Of a stretch of DNA of 5,179 nucleotides, positions 1 through 5,179 are shown piece by piece (position 1 is the first letter of the stretch; every line of letters begins with the position of its first letter). The stretch comes from Wenzhouxiangella sp. Its GTDB lineage: Bacteria; Pseudomonadota; Gammaproteobacteria; Xanthomonadales; Wenzhouxiangellaceae. The position numbers and the translations under genes were made by a program. Location: positions 1 through 5,179 of the forward strand of contig SKIE01000155.1 of assembly GCA_007116585.1 (NCBI GenBank). The letters are read 5' to 3'. Under the pieces are notes generated by a model, which was not told the origin of the DNA, ran no database searches, and saw nothing but the letters and a program-made list of their open reading frames with translations.

Positions 1-924
1 ACAACCATCAACAAGGTCTGCGGCTCCGGTCTGAAGGCGGCCATGCTGGGCAGCGACCTGATTCGCGCGGGCAGCGCCGAGGTGGTGGTTGCCGGCGGCA
101 TGGAATCGATGACCAACGCGCCCTACCTGATGGACCGCGGGCTGCGCATGGGCCATGTCCAGGCCCTGGACCACATGTTCTACGACGGTCTGCAAAACCC
201 CTACGACGGCAACATGATGGGCGGTTTTGCCGAGAACTGTGCGGCCAAATATTCGTTCAGCCGCGAAGACCAGGATGCCTTTTCCAAGGCCTCGGTCGAG
301 CGCGCCACGGCGGCCATGGAAAGCGGCGCCTTCAGCGATGAAATTACTCCCGTCACGATCAAGACGCGCAAGGGCGAGGTCGAGATCACTGCCGACGAGG
401 AACCACCGCGCTGCAACATCGACAAGATGCCCGCGCTGCGCCCGGCCTTTGCCAAGGACGGCACGATTACCGCGGCCAGCTCGTCGAAGATTTCCGACGG
501 CGCGGCGGCGTTCGTGATGATGAGCGCGTCCGAGGCCCAGAAGCGCGGCCTGAAACCGCTCGCGCGGGTGGTATCGCATGCCACGCACAGCCACGAGCCG
601 GAGTGGTTCACCACCGCCCCGGTCGGCGCCATTGCCAAAACCCTGGAAAAAGCCGGCTGGCGGGCCGACCAGGTCGATTTGTGGGAGATCAACGAGGCGT
701 TTGCCACGGTGACCATGGCGGCGATGAAGGACCACAACCTGGACCATGCCAAGGTCAACGTCAACGGCGGCGCCTGCGCCCTGGGCCACCCCATTGGCGC
801 CAGCGGAGCGCGCATTCTGGTGACCCTGATCCACGCGCTGAAACACCGCAATCTCAAGACCGGCGTGGCGTCGCTGTGCATCGGTGGCGGCGAAGGCGTG
901 GCCATGGCAGTCGAGCTGCTGTAA
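1..924 (+). CDS. acetyl-CoA C-acetyltransferase (thiolase), 5'-truncated by window edge
   Basis: Thiolase that condenses two acetyl-CoA to acetoacetyl-CoA or, in catabolism, cleaves 3-ketoacyl-CoA with CoA; expected to be a cytosolic tetramer. The frame is open from base 1, so the start lies upstream. The acyl-accepting cysteine is at 19-21 in the motif NKVCGSGLKA, followed by GGMESMTNAPYL, NEAFA (from 691), GGACALGHPIGASG with the catalytic His at 787-789, and CIGGGEG with the second catalytic Cys at 877-879. The Cys-His and His-Cys spacings (256 and 30 residues) closely match the Zoogloea-type enzyme (Cys89, His348, Cys378). About 80 N-terminal residues are therefore missing, and the 307 seen fit a normal protein of roughly 390. 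The ATG at 43 lies after the active-site Cys and cannot be the true start. It is followed 15 nt later by HMG-CoA lyase, suggesting a role in branched-chain or ketone-body catabolism. The family is certain; substrate chain length is inferred. Confidence 0.95.
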   Translation, partial: TTINKVCGSGLKAAMLGSDLIRAGSAEVVVAGGMESMTNAPYLMDRGLRMGHVQALDHMFYDGLQNPYDGNMMGGFAENCAAKYSFSREDQDAFSKASVERATAAMESGAFSDEITPVTIKTRKGEVEITADEEPPRCNIDKMPALRPAFAKDGTITAASSSKISDGAAAFVMMSASEAQKRGLKPLARVVSHATHSHEPEWFTTAPVGAIAKTLEKAGWRADQVDLWEINEAFATVTMAAMKDHNLDHAKVNVNGGACALGHPIGASGARILVTLIHALKHRNLKTGVASLCIGGGEGVAMAVELL

Positions 925-939
925 GCGCGCGTTCCGGGC

Positions 940-1836
940 ATGGCAGACCATTTGGTCAAACTGGTCGAGGTCGGCCCGCGCGACGGGCTGCAAAACGAGC
1001 CCTACACGGTGCCGACCTCGCTCAAGCTCGACCTGATTGATCGCCTGGGCGAGACCGGCCTGCAGGTGATTGAATCAACGAGCTTCGTCAGCGATCGCGC
1101 CATTCCGCAAATGGCCGACGCCGAAGACGTCATCGCCAGCCTGAAACGCCGGGATGAGGTGCGCTACCCGGCGCTGGTACCCAACGAGCGCGGTTACGAC
1201 CGCGCCCGCTCGGTCGGCGTCGATGAAGTCTCGCTGTTTACCGCAGCGTCGGAAGCCTTCAACCAACACAACATCAACTGCAGCATTGAAGAATCGCTGC
1301 GCCGCTTCGCCCCGGTGTTGCACCGCGCCCGCGCCGATGGCGTGCGCGTGCGCGGCTATGTCTCGACCGTGCTCGGCTGCCCCTACCAGGGCAAGGTGCC
1401 GCTGGCCGACGTGGTCCGCGTGGCCGAGGCGCTGTTCGAGGCCGGTTGCGAAGAGATCTCCCTGGGTGACACGATCGGCGTGGGCACGCCACGCAAGGCC
1501 AGAGAGATGCTGAGCGCGGTCAGCCAGTCCATTCCCATGGCGCAGCTGGCGGTGCACTTTCACGATACCTACGGCCAGGCCCTGGCCAACATCGTGACCT
1601 GCCTGGAAGTGGGCGTGCGCGTGGTTGACAGCTCGGTGGCCGGGCTGGGCGGCTGTCCTTACGCCCGCGGGGCGACCGGCAACGTGGCCAGCGAGGATGT
1701 GGTCTACATGCTGGAGGGCCTGGGGATGGAGACTGGCATTGATTTACGCGCCCTGGCGCGAGTCGGCGACTGGATTGCCGGCGAACTGGGCCGACCGCGC
1801 TCGCGCGCCGGCCAGGCGGTGCTGAAGCGCCACTGA
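940..1836 (+). CDS. mvaB: hydroxymethylglutaryl-CoA lyase
   Basis: Cleaves 3-hydroxy-3-methylglutaryl-CoA to acetoacetate and acetyl-CoA, the last step of leucine catabolism; cytosolic, divalent-metal dependent TIM-barrel enzyme of the HMGL-like family. The 298-residue length is typical of bacterial forms. The N-terminal motif VEVGPRDGLQNE carries the catalytic Arg14 and metal ligand Asp15. HFHDTYGQALAN carries the metal-binding His206 and His208. The signature GLGGCPYARGATGN carries catalytic Cys239 and metal ligand Asn248, with the same nine-residue Cys-Asn spacing as human HMGCL (Cys266, Asn275). All key residues are present. The ATG at 940 lies just before the first barrel strand; no good Shine-Dalgarno is visible in the 15-nt gap after the thiolase stop, so translation may be coupled. 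The equivalent gene is called liuE in leucine-utilisation clusters. Homocitrate synthase and isopropylmalate synthase are related but lack this C-terminal signature. Confidence 0.96.
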   Translation: MADHLVKLVEVGPRDGLQNEPYTVPTSLKLDLIDRLGETGLQVIESTSFVSDRAIPQMADAEDVIASLKRRDEVRYPALVPNERGYDRARSVGVDEVSLFTAASEAFNQHNINCSIEESLRRFAPVLHRARADGVRVRGYVSTVLGCPYQGKVPLADVVRVAEALFEAGCEEISLGDTIGVGTPRKAREMLSAVSQSIPMAQLAVHFHDTYGQALANIVTCLEVGVRVVDSSVAGLGGCPYARGATGNVASEDVVYMLEGLGMETGIDLRALARVGDWIAGELGRPRSRAGQAVLKRH

Positions 1837-1855
1837 CGCGCCACCACAACATTTC

Positions 1856-1860
1856 GGGAG
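1856..1860 (+). promoter_or_regulatory. ribosome binding site of the SDR gene
   Basis: GGGAG lies five bases before the ATG at 1866, in the 29-nt gap after the HMG-CoA lyase stop. It is the clearest Shine-Dalgarno among the three catabolic genes and supports this start. Confidence 0.6.
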
Positions 1861-1865
1861 CCTTA

Positions 1866-2636
1866 ATGAAAAAGACATCCGTCAAGGCCGTCATTACCGG
1901 CGGCGCCTCCGGCCTCGGCTTTGCCGTGGCCGAACGCTTTGTCGGCGACGGCGGGCGCGTGGCGCTTTTTGACGTCAACGCCGAGAAGGGCGAGCAGGCC
2001 GTTGAGGCCCTGGGTGCCGACACCGCGCGCTATTTCCGGGTCGACGTGACCAGCGAATCCGGCGTCACTGAAGCCATGACGGCGGCATCGGACTGGCTGG
2101 GCGGGCTGACCGTTGCGGTCAACTGTGCCGGCATTCTAGGCGCAGGCCGGGTACTAGGGCGGGAAGGCCCCATGCCGCTGGCCCGGTTCCGCGACACGGT
2201 CATGGTCAACCTGGTCGGCAGCTTCAACGTGGCCAAGACCGCGGCCGACATCATGTCCCAGGGCGAACCCGACGAGGACGGCGAGCGCGGGGTCATCATT
2301 CATACCGCCTCGGTCGCGGCTTTTGAAGGCCAGATCGGCCAGGCAGCCTACTCCGCCTCCAAGGGCGGCGTGGCCGGCATGACCTTGCCCATGGCCAGGG
2401 AATTCGCCCGCTTCGGGGTACGCGTGATGACCATCGCCCCCGGCGTATTCCACACGCCCATGGTCGACATCATGCCCGAGCCGGTGCAGCAGGCGCTGGG
2501 CGAATCCATTCCGTTCCCGAAACGCCTGGGATCGCCGGCAGAGTTTGCTGACCTGGCCGCCCACATTCTGGAAAACCGCTATTTCAACGGCACGGTGGTC
2601 CGCCTTGACGGCGCCGTGCGACTGGCACCCAAGTAA
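1866..2636 (+). CDS. SDR-family 3-hydroxyacyl-CoA dehydrogenase (HSD17B10/HADH2-like)
   Basis: Classical short-chain dehydrogenase of 256 residues, cytosolic. The Rossmann motif TGGASGLG is at residues 11-18. Asp36, ending the second strand (LFDVN), predicts NAD+ rather than NADP+. NCAGI is at 86-90. The catalytic set is Ser149, Tyr162 and Lys166 (YSASK), followed by APGVFHTPM at 191-199. The insert around residues 90-115 plus the HTASVAAFEGQIGQAAYSAS and APGVF.TPM stretches recall the type 2 3-hydroxyacyl-CoA dehydrogenase group, which oxidises short and 2-methyl-branched 3-hydroxyacyl-CoAs, including 2-methyl-3-hydroxybutyryl-CoA in isoleucine breakdown. Its product would be a substrate for the thiolase two genes upstream. 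The start ATG is set by GGGAG at 1856-1860, five bases before it. The SDR fold and cofactor call are firm; the substrate rests on family resemblance and neighbours. Confidence 0.9.
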   Translation: MKKTSVKAVITGGASGLGFAVAERFVGDGGRVALFDVNAEKGEQAVEALGADTARYFRVDVTSESGVTEAMTAASDWLGGLTVAVNCAGILGAGRVLGREGPMPLARFRDTVMVNLVGSFNVAKTAADIMSQGEPDEDGERGVIIHTASVAAFEGQIGQAAYSASKGGVAGMTLPMAREFARFGVRVMTIAPGVFHTPMVDIMPEPVQQALGESIPFPKRLGSPAEFADLAAHILENRYFNGTVVRLDGAVRLAPK

Positions 2637-2649
2637 ACACACTTAAATC

Positions 2650-3057
2650 ATGCAAACCTTTACCGAAATCGAAGACTACATCAACAGCCACTACACGGTG
2701 GTTCACGCCGAGCCCTTCATGCTGGCCGTGGACGTCAAGGTAGGCGATGCCGGCCGGCGGCAGGATATCTTTCTGGCCGAGTTGAAGAATTCCGACGAAC
2801 GGCGCGTGCTGCGGCTGGAAACGAACATCGCTCCGCTGGGCGAGCATGACGCCGAAAAGTGTCTGCGCGTCAATCTGATGCTGCGGGTCGGCTACCTGGC
2901 GGTGGGCGATCTGGACGGCCGGCCGTTCATCAAGCTGTGTCATAACCTGACCTACGACCAGCTCAGCGAGGCCTCGCTGCGCTACGTGATCAACCACCTG
3001 GCCCTGCTTGGCGATAACATCGAGGACACGCTGACCGGCGGCGGCGACTTATTCTGA
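2650..3057 (+). CDS. YbjN/CesT-like small protein, function unknown
   Basis: A 135-residue soluble protein with no signal peptide or membrane segment. Its layout resembles YbjN-domain and type III secretion chaperone-like folds: an N-terminal helix (residues 3-13), alternating beta-strand segments through about 60 (PFMLAVDVKV, DIFLAEL, RRVLRLETNI), a central strand pair LRVNLMLRVGYLAVGDLDG (72-90), a strand PFIKLCHNLTYDQLSEASL, then a C-terminal amphipathic helix to about 127. The end is GGGDLF. YbjN-fold proteins are small peptide-binding or regulatory proteins, but no catalytic residues are visible and I assign no function. It sits 13 nt after the SDR stop and 16 nt before the MscS start, so it is probably cotranscribed with both. 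No Shine-Dalgarno precedes the ATG (the leader is AC-rich, then TTAAATC), so expression may depend on translation coupling or be low. The fold assignment is tentative, from residue pattern only. Confidence 0.6.
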   Translation: MQTFTEIEDYINSHYTVVHAEPFMLAVDVKVGDAGRRQDIFLAELKNSDERRVLRLETNIAPLGEHDAEKCLRVNLMLRVGYLAVGDLDGRPFIKLCHNLTYDQLSEASLRYVINHLALLGDNIEDTLTGGGDLF

Positions 3058-3060
3058 TCC

Positions 3061-3067
3061 GAGGGAG
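3061..3067 (+). promoter_or_regulatory. ribosome binding site of the mscS-like gene
   Basis: GAGGGAG ends six bases before the ATG at 3074. It is strong and well spaced, and it fixes the start of the channel gene in the 16-nt gap after the preceding stop. Confidence 0.7.
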
Positions 3068-3073
3068 ACCGAC

Positions 3074-3922
3074 ATGGACGATATGCAACAACTGCTGATG
3101 GACTACAACCTGCTTGAGATGGGCATCCGCCTGCTCGGCGCGATTCTCATCTTCGTTATCGGCCGCTGGATTGCCCGCCGCCTGGTCAGCCTGGTCGGCA
3201 AGACGATGCAAAAGCGCGGCATTGATGACTTGCTGATCACCTTCATCAGCAACATTCTCGGCGTGATCCTGCTGCTGGTGGTAGTACTGATCTCGGTCGG
3301 TCATCTGGGCATCGAGGTCACGCCGCTCATCGCCATTTTGGGTGGTGCCGCCATCGCCATCGGCCTGGCGCTGCAAAGCAGCCTGAGCAACTTTGCCTCC
3401 GGCATCATGCTCGTCAGCTTCCGGCCGTTTACCCGCGGCAACTTTGTCGAGGCCGGCGGGGTGTCGGGCGTGGTCCAGTCGGTCGGTATTTTCCACACCA
3501 CGCTGCAAACCCCCGACAACCGGCTGGTCATTGTCGGCAACAGCGCCATCACCGGCAGCCCGATCACCAACTATTCGGCCTATGACACCCGCCGAATTGA
3601 TCTGATCATCGGCGTGCACTACGACGATGATCTAAAGCTGGCGCGCGACACCATCATGGGCGTGCTGACAGCGCATGAACACGTGCTCGAAGACCCTGAG
3701 CCCGTGATCATGCTGATGGAACTGGGTGATTCCAGCGTCGACTTCGCCGTGCGTCCGTGGGTGCATTCAGACAACTTCTGGCCGACGCGCAGCGACCTGC
3801 TTGAGCAGATCAAAACGGCGCTGGAAGAGGCCGGCTGCTCCATCCCGTTCCCGCAGCGCGATGTACATGTCTACAACGACGATGGCGATGCCGGCAAGGC
3901 GGACGACAAACCGTCGGCTTGA
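3074..3922 (+). CDS. mscS: small-conductance mechanosensitive channel MscS
   Basis: Inner-membrane channel that opens under membrane tension to release solutes on osmotic downshock; family members form homoheptamers. The 282-residue length matches E. coli MscS (286). Hydrophobic segments at about residues 16-38, 55-78 and 84-113 give TM1-TM3. TM3 carries the Gly/Ala-packed pore helix GGAAIAIGLALQSSLSNFASG, followed by the FRPFTRGNFVEAGG loop into the beta domain. The beta and alpha/beta domains continue with GVVQSVGIFHTTLQTPDNR, NSAITGSPITNYS, IIGVHYDDDL, ELGDSSVDFAVRPWV and DLLEQIKTALEEAGCSIPFPQRDVHVY, matching the E. coli order throughout. The C-terminal tail is short and charged (NDDGDAGKADDKPSA). 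It is the last gene of the plus-strand run and ends 30 nt from a convergent gene. It is probably cotranscribed with the catabolic genes; no functional link to them is evident. A paralogue of the MscS family rather than the sole mscS remains possible. Confidence 0.95.
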   Translation: MDDMQQLLMDYNLLEMGIRLLGAILIFVIGRWIARRLVSLVGKTMQKRGIDDLLITFISNILGVILLLVVVLISVGHLGIEVTPLIAILGGAAIAIGLALQSSLSNFASGIMLVSFRPFTRGNFVEAGGVSGVVQSVGIFHTTLQTPDNRLVIVGNSAITGSPITNYSAYDTRRIDLIIGVHYDDDLKLARDTIMGVLTAHEHVLEDPEPVIMLMELGDSSVDFAVRPWVHSDNFWPTRSDLLEQIKTALEEAGCSIPFPQRDVHVYNDDGDAGKADDKPSA

Positions 3923-3952
3923 CGCACAAGCCCCTCTCGGCGCCCCCAAGTC

Positions 3953-4816
3953 TCAATCGTCGCTGCGGTAACTCTTGATGATGTAGCCGCCGGATTTTTC
4001 GTCGTGCTGTAAATCCAGAAGCCCGAGTTTCTGGGCTTCCTGCAGCAGATGATTGAAGCTCTTGAAGCCGTGGTAGCTTTCGGAAAAGCCGGGCTTGCGC
4101 CGCTTGAGCGCCTGCTTGATCATCGAGCCCCACACCTTTTCCTCGGCATCGCGGTCGGAAAACAGCGCCTCGGTGGTTTCCAGCACCAGATCAAAGGCTT
4201 CCTGCGCCTTGCTGTCCACGCTGGTTCCGGCGTCGCTGGCCGAGGCCAACTCACCGGCATCGGCCTTGCTCTGCGTCTTCTTGGCCGTCTTCTTCTTGGC
4301 CGCTTTTTTCTTGGTCGCGGCGGTCTTTTTCTTTTCGCTGTTGCGAATCAGATCGTCATAGAAGATGAACTCATCGCAGTTGGCCGTCAGCAGGTCAGAC
4401 GTCGAGCTTTTGACGCCGACACCGATGACGTTCTTGTTGTTCTCGCGCAGTTTCGATACCAGCGGCGAGAAGTCTGAATCACCGCTGATGACCACGAAGG
4501 TATCGACGTGGGCCTTGGTGTAGCAGAGATCGAGCGCGTCGACGACCATGCGGATATCGGCCGAGTTCTTGCCCGACTGGCGCAGGTGCGGGATGTCGAT
4601 CATCTCGAAGGCCGCTTCGTGCATGGCGGCCTTGAACTCGCGGTAGCGGCCCCAGTCGCAGTAGGCCTTCTTGACCACGATGTTGCCCTTGAGCAGCAGG
4701 CGCTCGAGGACTTTCTGGATATCAAACGCGGCGTACTTGGCGTCGCGCACGCCCAGGGCGATGTTTTCGAAGTCGCAGAACAGGGCCAGGTTTCGGGTTG
4801 GGGCAGATGGGGTCAA
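3953..4816 (-). CDS. NYN-domain (PIN-like) predicted ribonuclease with Lys/Ala-rich linker and C-terminal OST-HTH/LOTUS domain
   Basis: A 287-residue soluble protein, domains in order. Residues 9-158 are an NYN/LabA-type PIN-like nuclease fold with the acidic cluster Asp15 (FCDFEN), Asp87 and Asp93 (SADIRMVVDA) and Asp113/Asp115 (ISGDSDF), expected to bind metal for RNA cleavage. Residues 162-184 are a Lys/Ala/Thr low-complexity linker. Residues 204-285 are an OST-HTH/LOTUS-like winged helix (VWGSMIKQALKRR, GFSESYHGFKSFNHLLQEAQ, then GYIIKSY), a domain linked to RNA or protein binding. The combination suggests RNA processing or decay; the target is unknown. The start is TTG at 4816-4814, supported by AAGAG at 4827-4823 six bases upstream; there is no in-frame ATG or GTG nearby, and the nuclease fold begins within nine residues. 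It is transcribed against mscS and diverges from the YqiA-like gene. All acidic positions are intact. Domain calls are firm; catalytic activity is inferred. Confidence 0.9.
   Translation of the reverse strand: MTPSAPTRNLALFCDFENIALGVRDAKYAAFDIQKVLERLLLKGNIVVKKAYCDWGRYREFKAAMHEAAFEMIDIPHLRQSGKNSADIRMVVDALDLCYTKAHVDTFVVISGDSDFSPLVSKLRENNKNVIGVGVKSSTSDLLTANCDEFIFYDDLIRNSEKKKTAATKKKAAKKKTAKKTQSKADAGELASASDAGTSVDSKAQEAFDLVLETTEALFSDRDAEEKVWGSMIKQALKRRKPGFSESYHGFKSFNHLLQEAQKLGLLDLQHDEKSGGYIIKSYRSDD
4265..4333 (-). repeat. Lys/Ala-rich low-complexity linker encoded by near-repeats
   Basis: Codes for residues 162-184 of the NYN/LOTUS protein: blocks of two or three lysines separated by Ala/Thr (KKKTAATKKKAAKKKTAKK and on to SK). 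The DNA consists of imperfect repeats of a TTCTTGGCCG-like unit on the plus strand. It resembles the Lys/Ala tails of histone H1-like proteins and probably gives non-specific nucleic-acid binding and flexibility between the two folded domains. Such tracts often vary in length between strains. Confidence 0.75.
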
Positions 4817-4822
4817 GGCAGA

Positions 4823-4827
4823 CTCTT
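4823..4827 (-). promoter_or_regulatory. ribosome binding site deciding the TTG start of the NYN/LOTUS gene
   Basis: On the minus strand this reads AAGAG, six bases (TCTGCC) before the TTG at 4816. The upstream in-frame codons offer only ATT, ATC or ATA as alternatives, so this site is the main evidence for the TTG start. Confidence 0.5.
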
Positions 4828-4837
4828 GTTTGTGAAT

Positions 4838-4846
4838 TGATATGAT
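4838..4846 (+). promoter_or_regulatory. extended -10 promoter, candidate for the YqiA-like gene
   Basis: TGATATGAT fits the extended -10 consensus TGnTATAAT with one mismatch in the hexamer (TATGAT). No -35 resembling TTGACA is found at 16-18 nt upstream, which is acceptable for an extended -10 promoter. It would start transcription near 4853, giving a leader of about 35 nt to the TTG at 4888, with GGAG inside it. It lies in the only intergenic region with a local AT-rich stretch. Confidence 0.4.
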
Positions 4847-4875
4847 GCCAATGGTACCTGTCTCAGACCCTTTCC

Positions 4876-4879
4876 GGAG
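4876..4879 (+). promoter_or_regulatory. ribosome binding site deciding the TTG start of the hydrolase gene
   Basis: GGAG lies eight bases before the TTG at 4888. It selects this codon as start over the CTG at 4858. There is no in-frame ATG or GTG between the upstream stop at 4843 and the conserved N-terminal strand. Confidence 0.6.
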
Positions 4880-4887
4880 CGACTCTC

Positions 4888-5179
4888 TTGCACCTGATCT
4901 TCAGCCATGGCCACATTTCCAGCCCCACCTCGCGCAAGATCCGCGCGCTGACGCCAATCGCCCAGGCCGCCGGCTACACCACCCAGGCGATCGACTATCA
5001 GGATCTGCGCGACGATGCCGGCGGGCGCGTGGAGCGGCTGTGTGCCGCGATTGACCGGATCGATGGCCCCGTCGTGCTGGTCGGATCATCCATGGGCGGC
5101 TATGTTTCGGTCGCTGCGGCCTGCAAAATCCCGGTGCAGGGCCTGTTCCTGCTCGCACCTGCGCTGTATCTCAACGATC
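4888..5179 (+). CDS. YqiA-like alpha/beta hydrolase (predicted small esterase/thioesterase), 3'-truncated by window edge
   Basis: The N-terminal 97 residues of a cytosolic serine hydrolase. The reading frame with positions congruent to 4888 gives MHLIFSHGHISSPTSRKIRA at the start, which parallels E. coli YqiA (LYLHGFNSSPRSAKA), including the oxyanion-hole HG (residues 7-8) and the SSP.S.K segment. The nucleophile elbow GSSMGGY has Ser68 as predicted nucleophile, and strand PVVLVG precedes it. A following strand, GLFLLAPALYLND, matches the usual strand after the nucleophile helix. The catalytic acid and His would lie beyond the window. The start is TTG, backed by GGAG at 4876; an in-frame stop at 4843 excludes a long N-terminal extension. 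It is divergent from the NYN/LOTUS gene with 71 nt between start codons. The alpha/beta hydrolase fold is secure; YqiA-type esterase activity is inferred from the first 97 residues, and other small hydrolase families with the same elbow are possible. Confidence 0.82.
   Translation, partial: MHLIFSHGHISSPTSRKIRALTPIAQAAGYTTQAIDYQDLRDDAGGRVERLCAAIDRIDGPVVLVGSSMGGYVSVAAACKIPVQGLFLLAPALYLND

Noticed and set aside
201..959. 252-codon open frame on the minus strand opposite the thiolase
   Set aside because: It lies fully across the conserved thiolase, has a composition typical of a GC-rich antisense frame (many Ser, Pro, Ala, Arg) and shows no recognisable domain.
2605..2610. TTGACG resembling a -35 element before the YbjN-like gene
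   Set aside because: No -10-like hexamer lies 16-18 nt downstream, and the bases are codons of the conserved SDR C-terminus.
2154..2642. 162-codon minus-strand frame opposite the SDR gene
   Set aside because: It is rich in Gly, His and Asp, as expected for the reverse complement of GC-biased codons; the plus-strand SDR has every family motif.
2990..3619. 209-codon minus-strand frame opposite mscS
   Set aside because: It is an Asp/Gln/Ala-rich shadow frame of a strongly conserved channel gene, with no domain or ribosome binding site.
3895..3921. Imperfect hairpin at the end of mscS (CAAG..ACG pairing with CGT..CTTG, loop ACAAAC)
   Set aside because: It has a mismatch and a bulge, overlaps the coding end and is followed by ACGCACAAG rather than a T-run, so it does not qualify as an intrinsic terminator.
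4018..4039. Perfect 7-bp inverted repeat GAAGCCC/GGGCTTC with an 8-nt loop
   Set aside because: It lies inside the LOTUS coding region with no T-run on either strand and comes from codons of the conserved LGLLDL-type helix; not a credible terminator.
4049..4840. Plus-strand open frames opposite the NYN/LOTUS gene, one with a hydrophobic stretch
   Set aside because: The hydrophobic stretch (runs of Leu and Phe) is the complement of the lysine codons of the linker, not a membrane protein; the minus-strand frame carries the domain motifs.
4836..4852. ATTG/CAAT inverted repeat around the -10 region as an operator
   Set aside because: The arms are only 4 bp with a 9-nt spacer, which is expected by chance.
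4842..5054. 70-codon plus-strand ATG-started frame at the right end
   Set aside because: It overlaps the YqiA-like hydrolase in another frame, encodes an Arg/Pro/Ala-rich product without a domain, and stops before the window end, while the TTG frame carries the HG and GSSMGG motifs.

Overview
The window looks like the chromosome of a GC-rich proteobacterium. Codons end mostly in G or C, coding density is high and intergenic gaps are short. The gene set (thiolase, HMG-CoA lyase, short-chain dehydrogenase, small MscS channel, NYN/LOTUS protein, YqiA-like hydrolase) fits a gammaproteobacterium best, but this is inferred from gene content, not from any phylogenetic marker. No tRNA, rRNA, CRISPR array, insertion sequence or attachment site was seen.

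Region 1 (1-3922, plus strand) holds five genes in one direction, separated by only 13-29 nt, so they are probably one transcription unit that began upstream of the window. In order they are a 5'-truncated thiolase (acetyl-CoA acetyltransferase type), 3-hydroxy-3-methylglutaryl-CoA lyase, a short-chain dehydrogenase of the 3-hydroxyacyl-CoA dehydrogenase type 2 group, a 135-residue YbjN/CesT-fold-like protein, and a small MscS mechanosensitive channel. The first three form a ketogenic/branched-chain catabolic block. HMG-CoA lyase ends leucine breakdown by making acetoacetate and acetyl-CoA. The SDR can oxidise short 3-hydroxyacyl-CoAs, including the isoleucine intermediate. The thiolase cleaves the resulting 3-ketoacyl-CoA. 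The last two genes have no evident metabolic link and may be passengers of the operon.

Region 2 (3923-4816) is convergent with region 1 across a 30-nt gap. A minus-strand gene encodes an NYN (PIN-like) ribonuclease domain, a lysine/alanine-rich linker and a C-terminal OST-HTH/LOTUS domain.

Region 3 (4817-5179) is a 71-nt divergent intergenic segment with an extended -10-like promoter on the plus strand. It is followed by the start of a YqiA-like alpha/beta hydrolase that runs off the window. The best starts for both divergent genes are TTG codons with well-spaced Shine-Dalgarno sequences.

Most of the window is ordinary, well-conserved housekeeping and catabolic sequence. The least routine parts are the NYN-Lys/Ala-LOTUS protein and its TTG/TTG divergent junction with the hydrolase. 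I found no convincing evidence of an undescribed multi-gene system.
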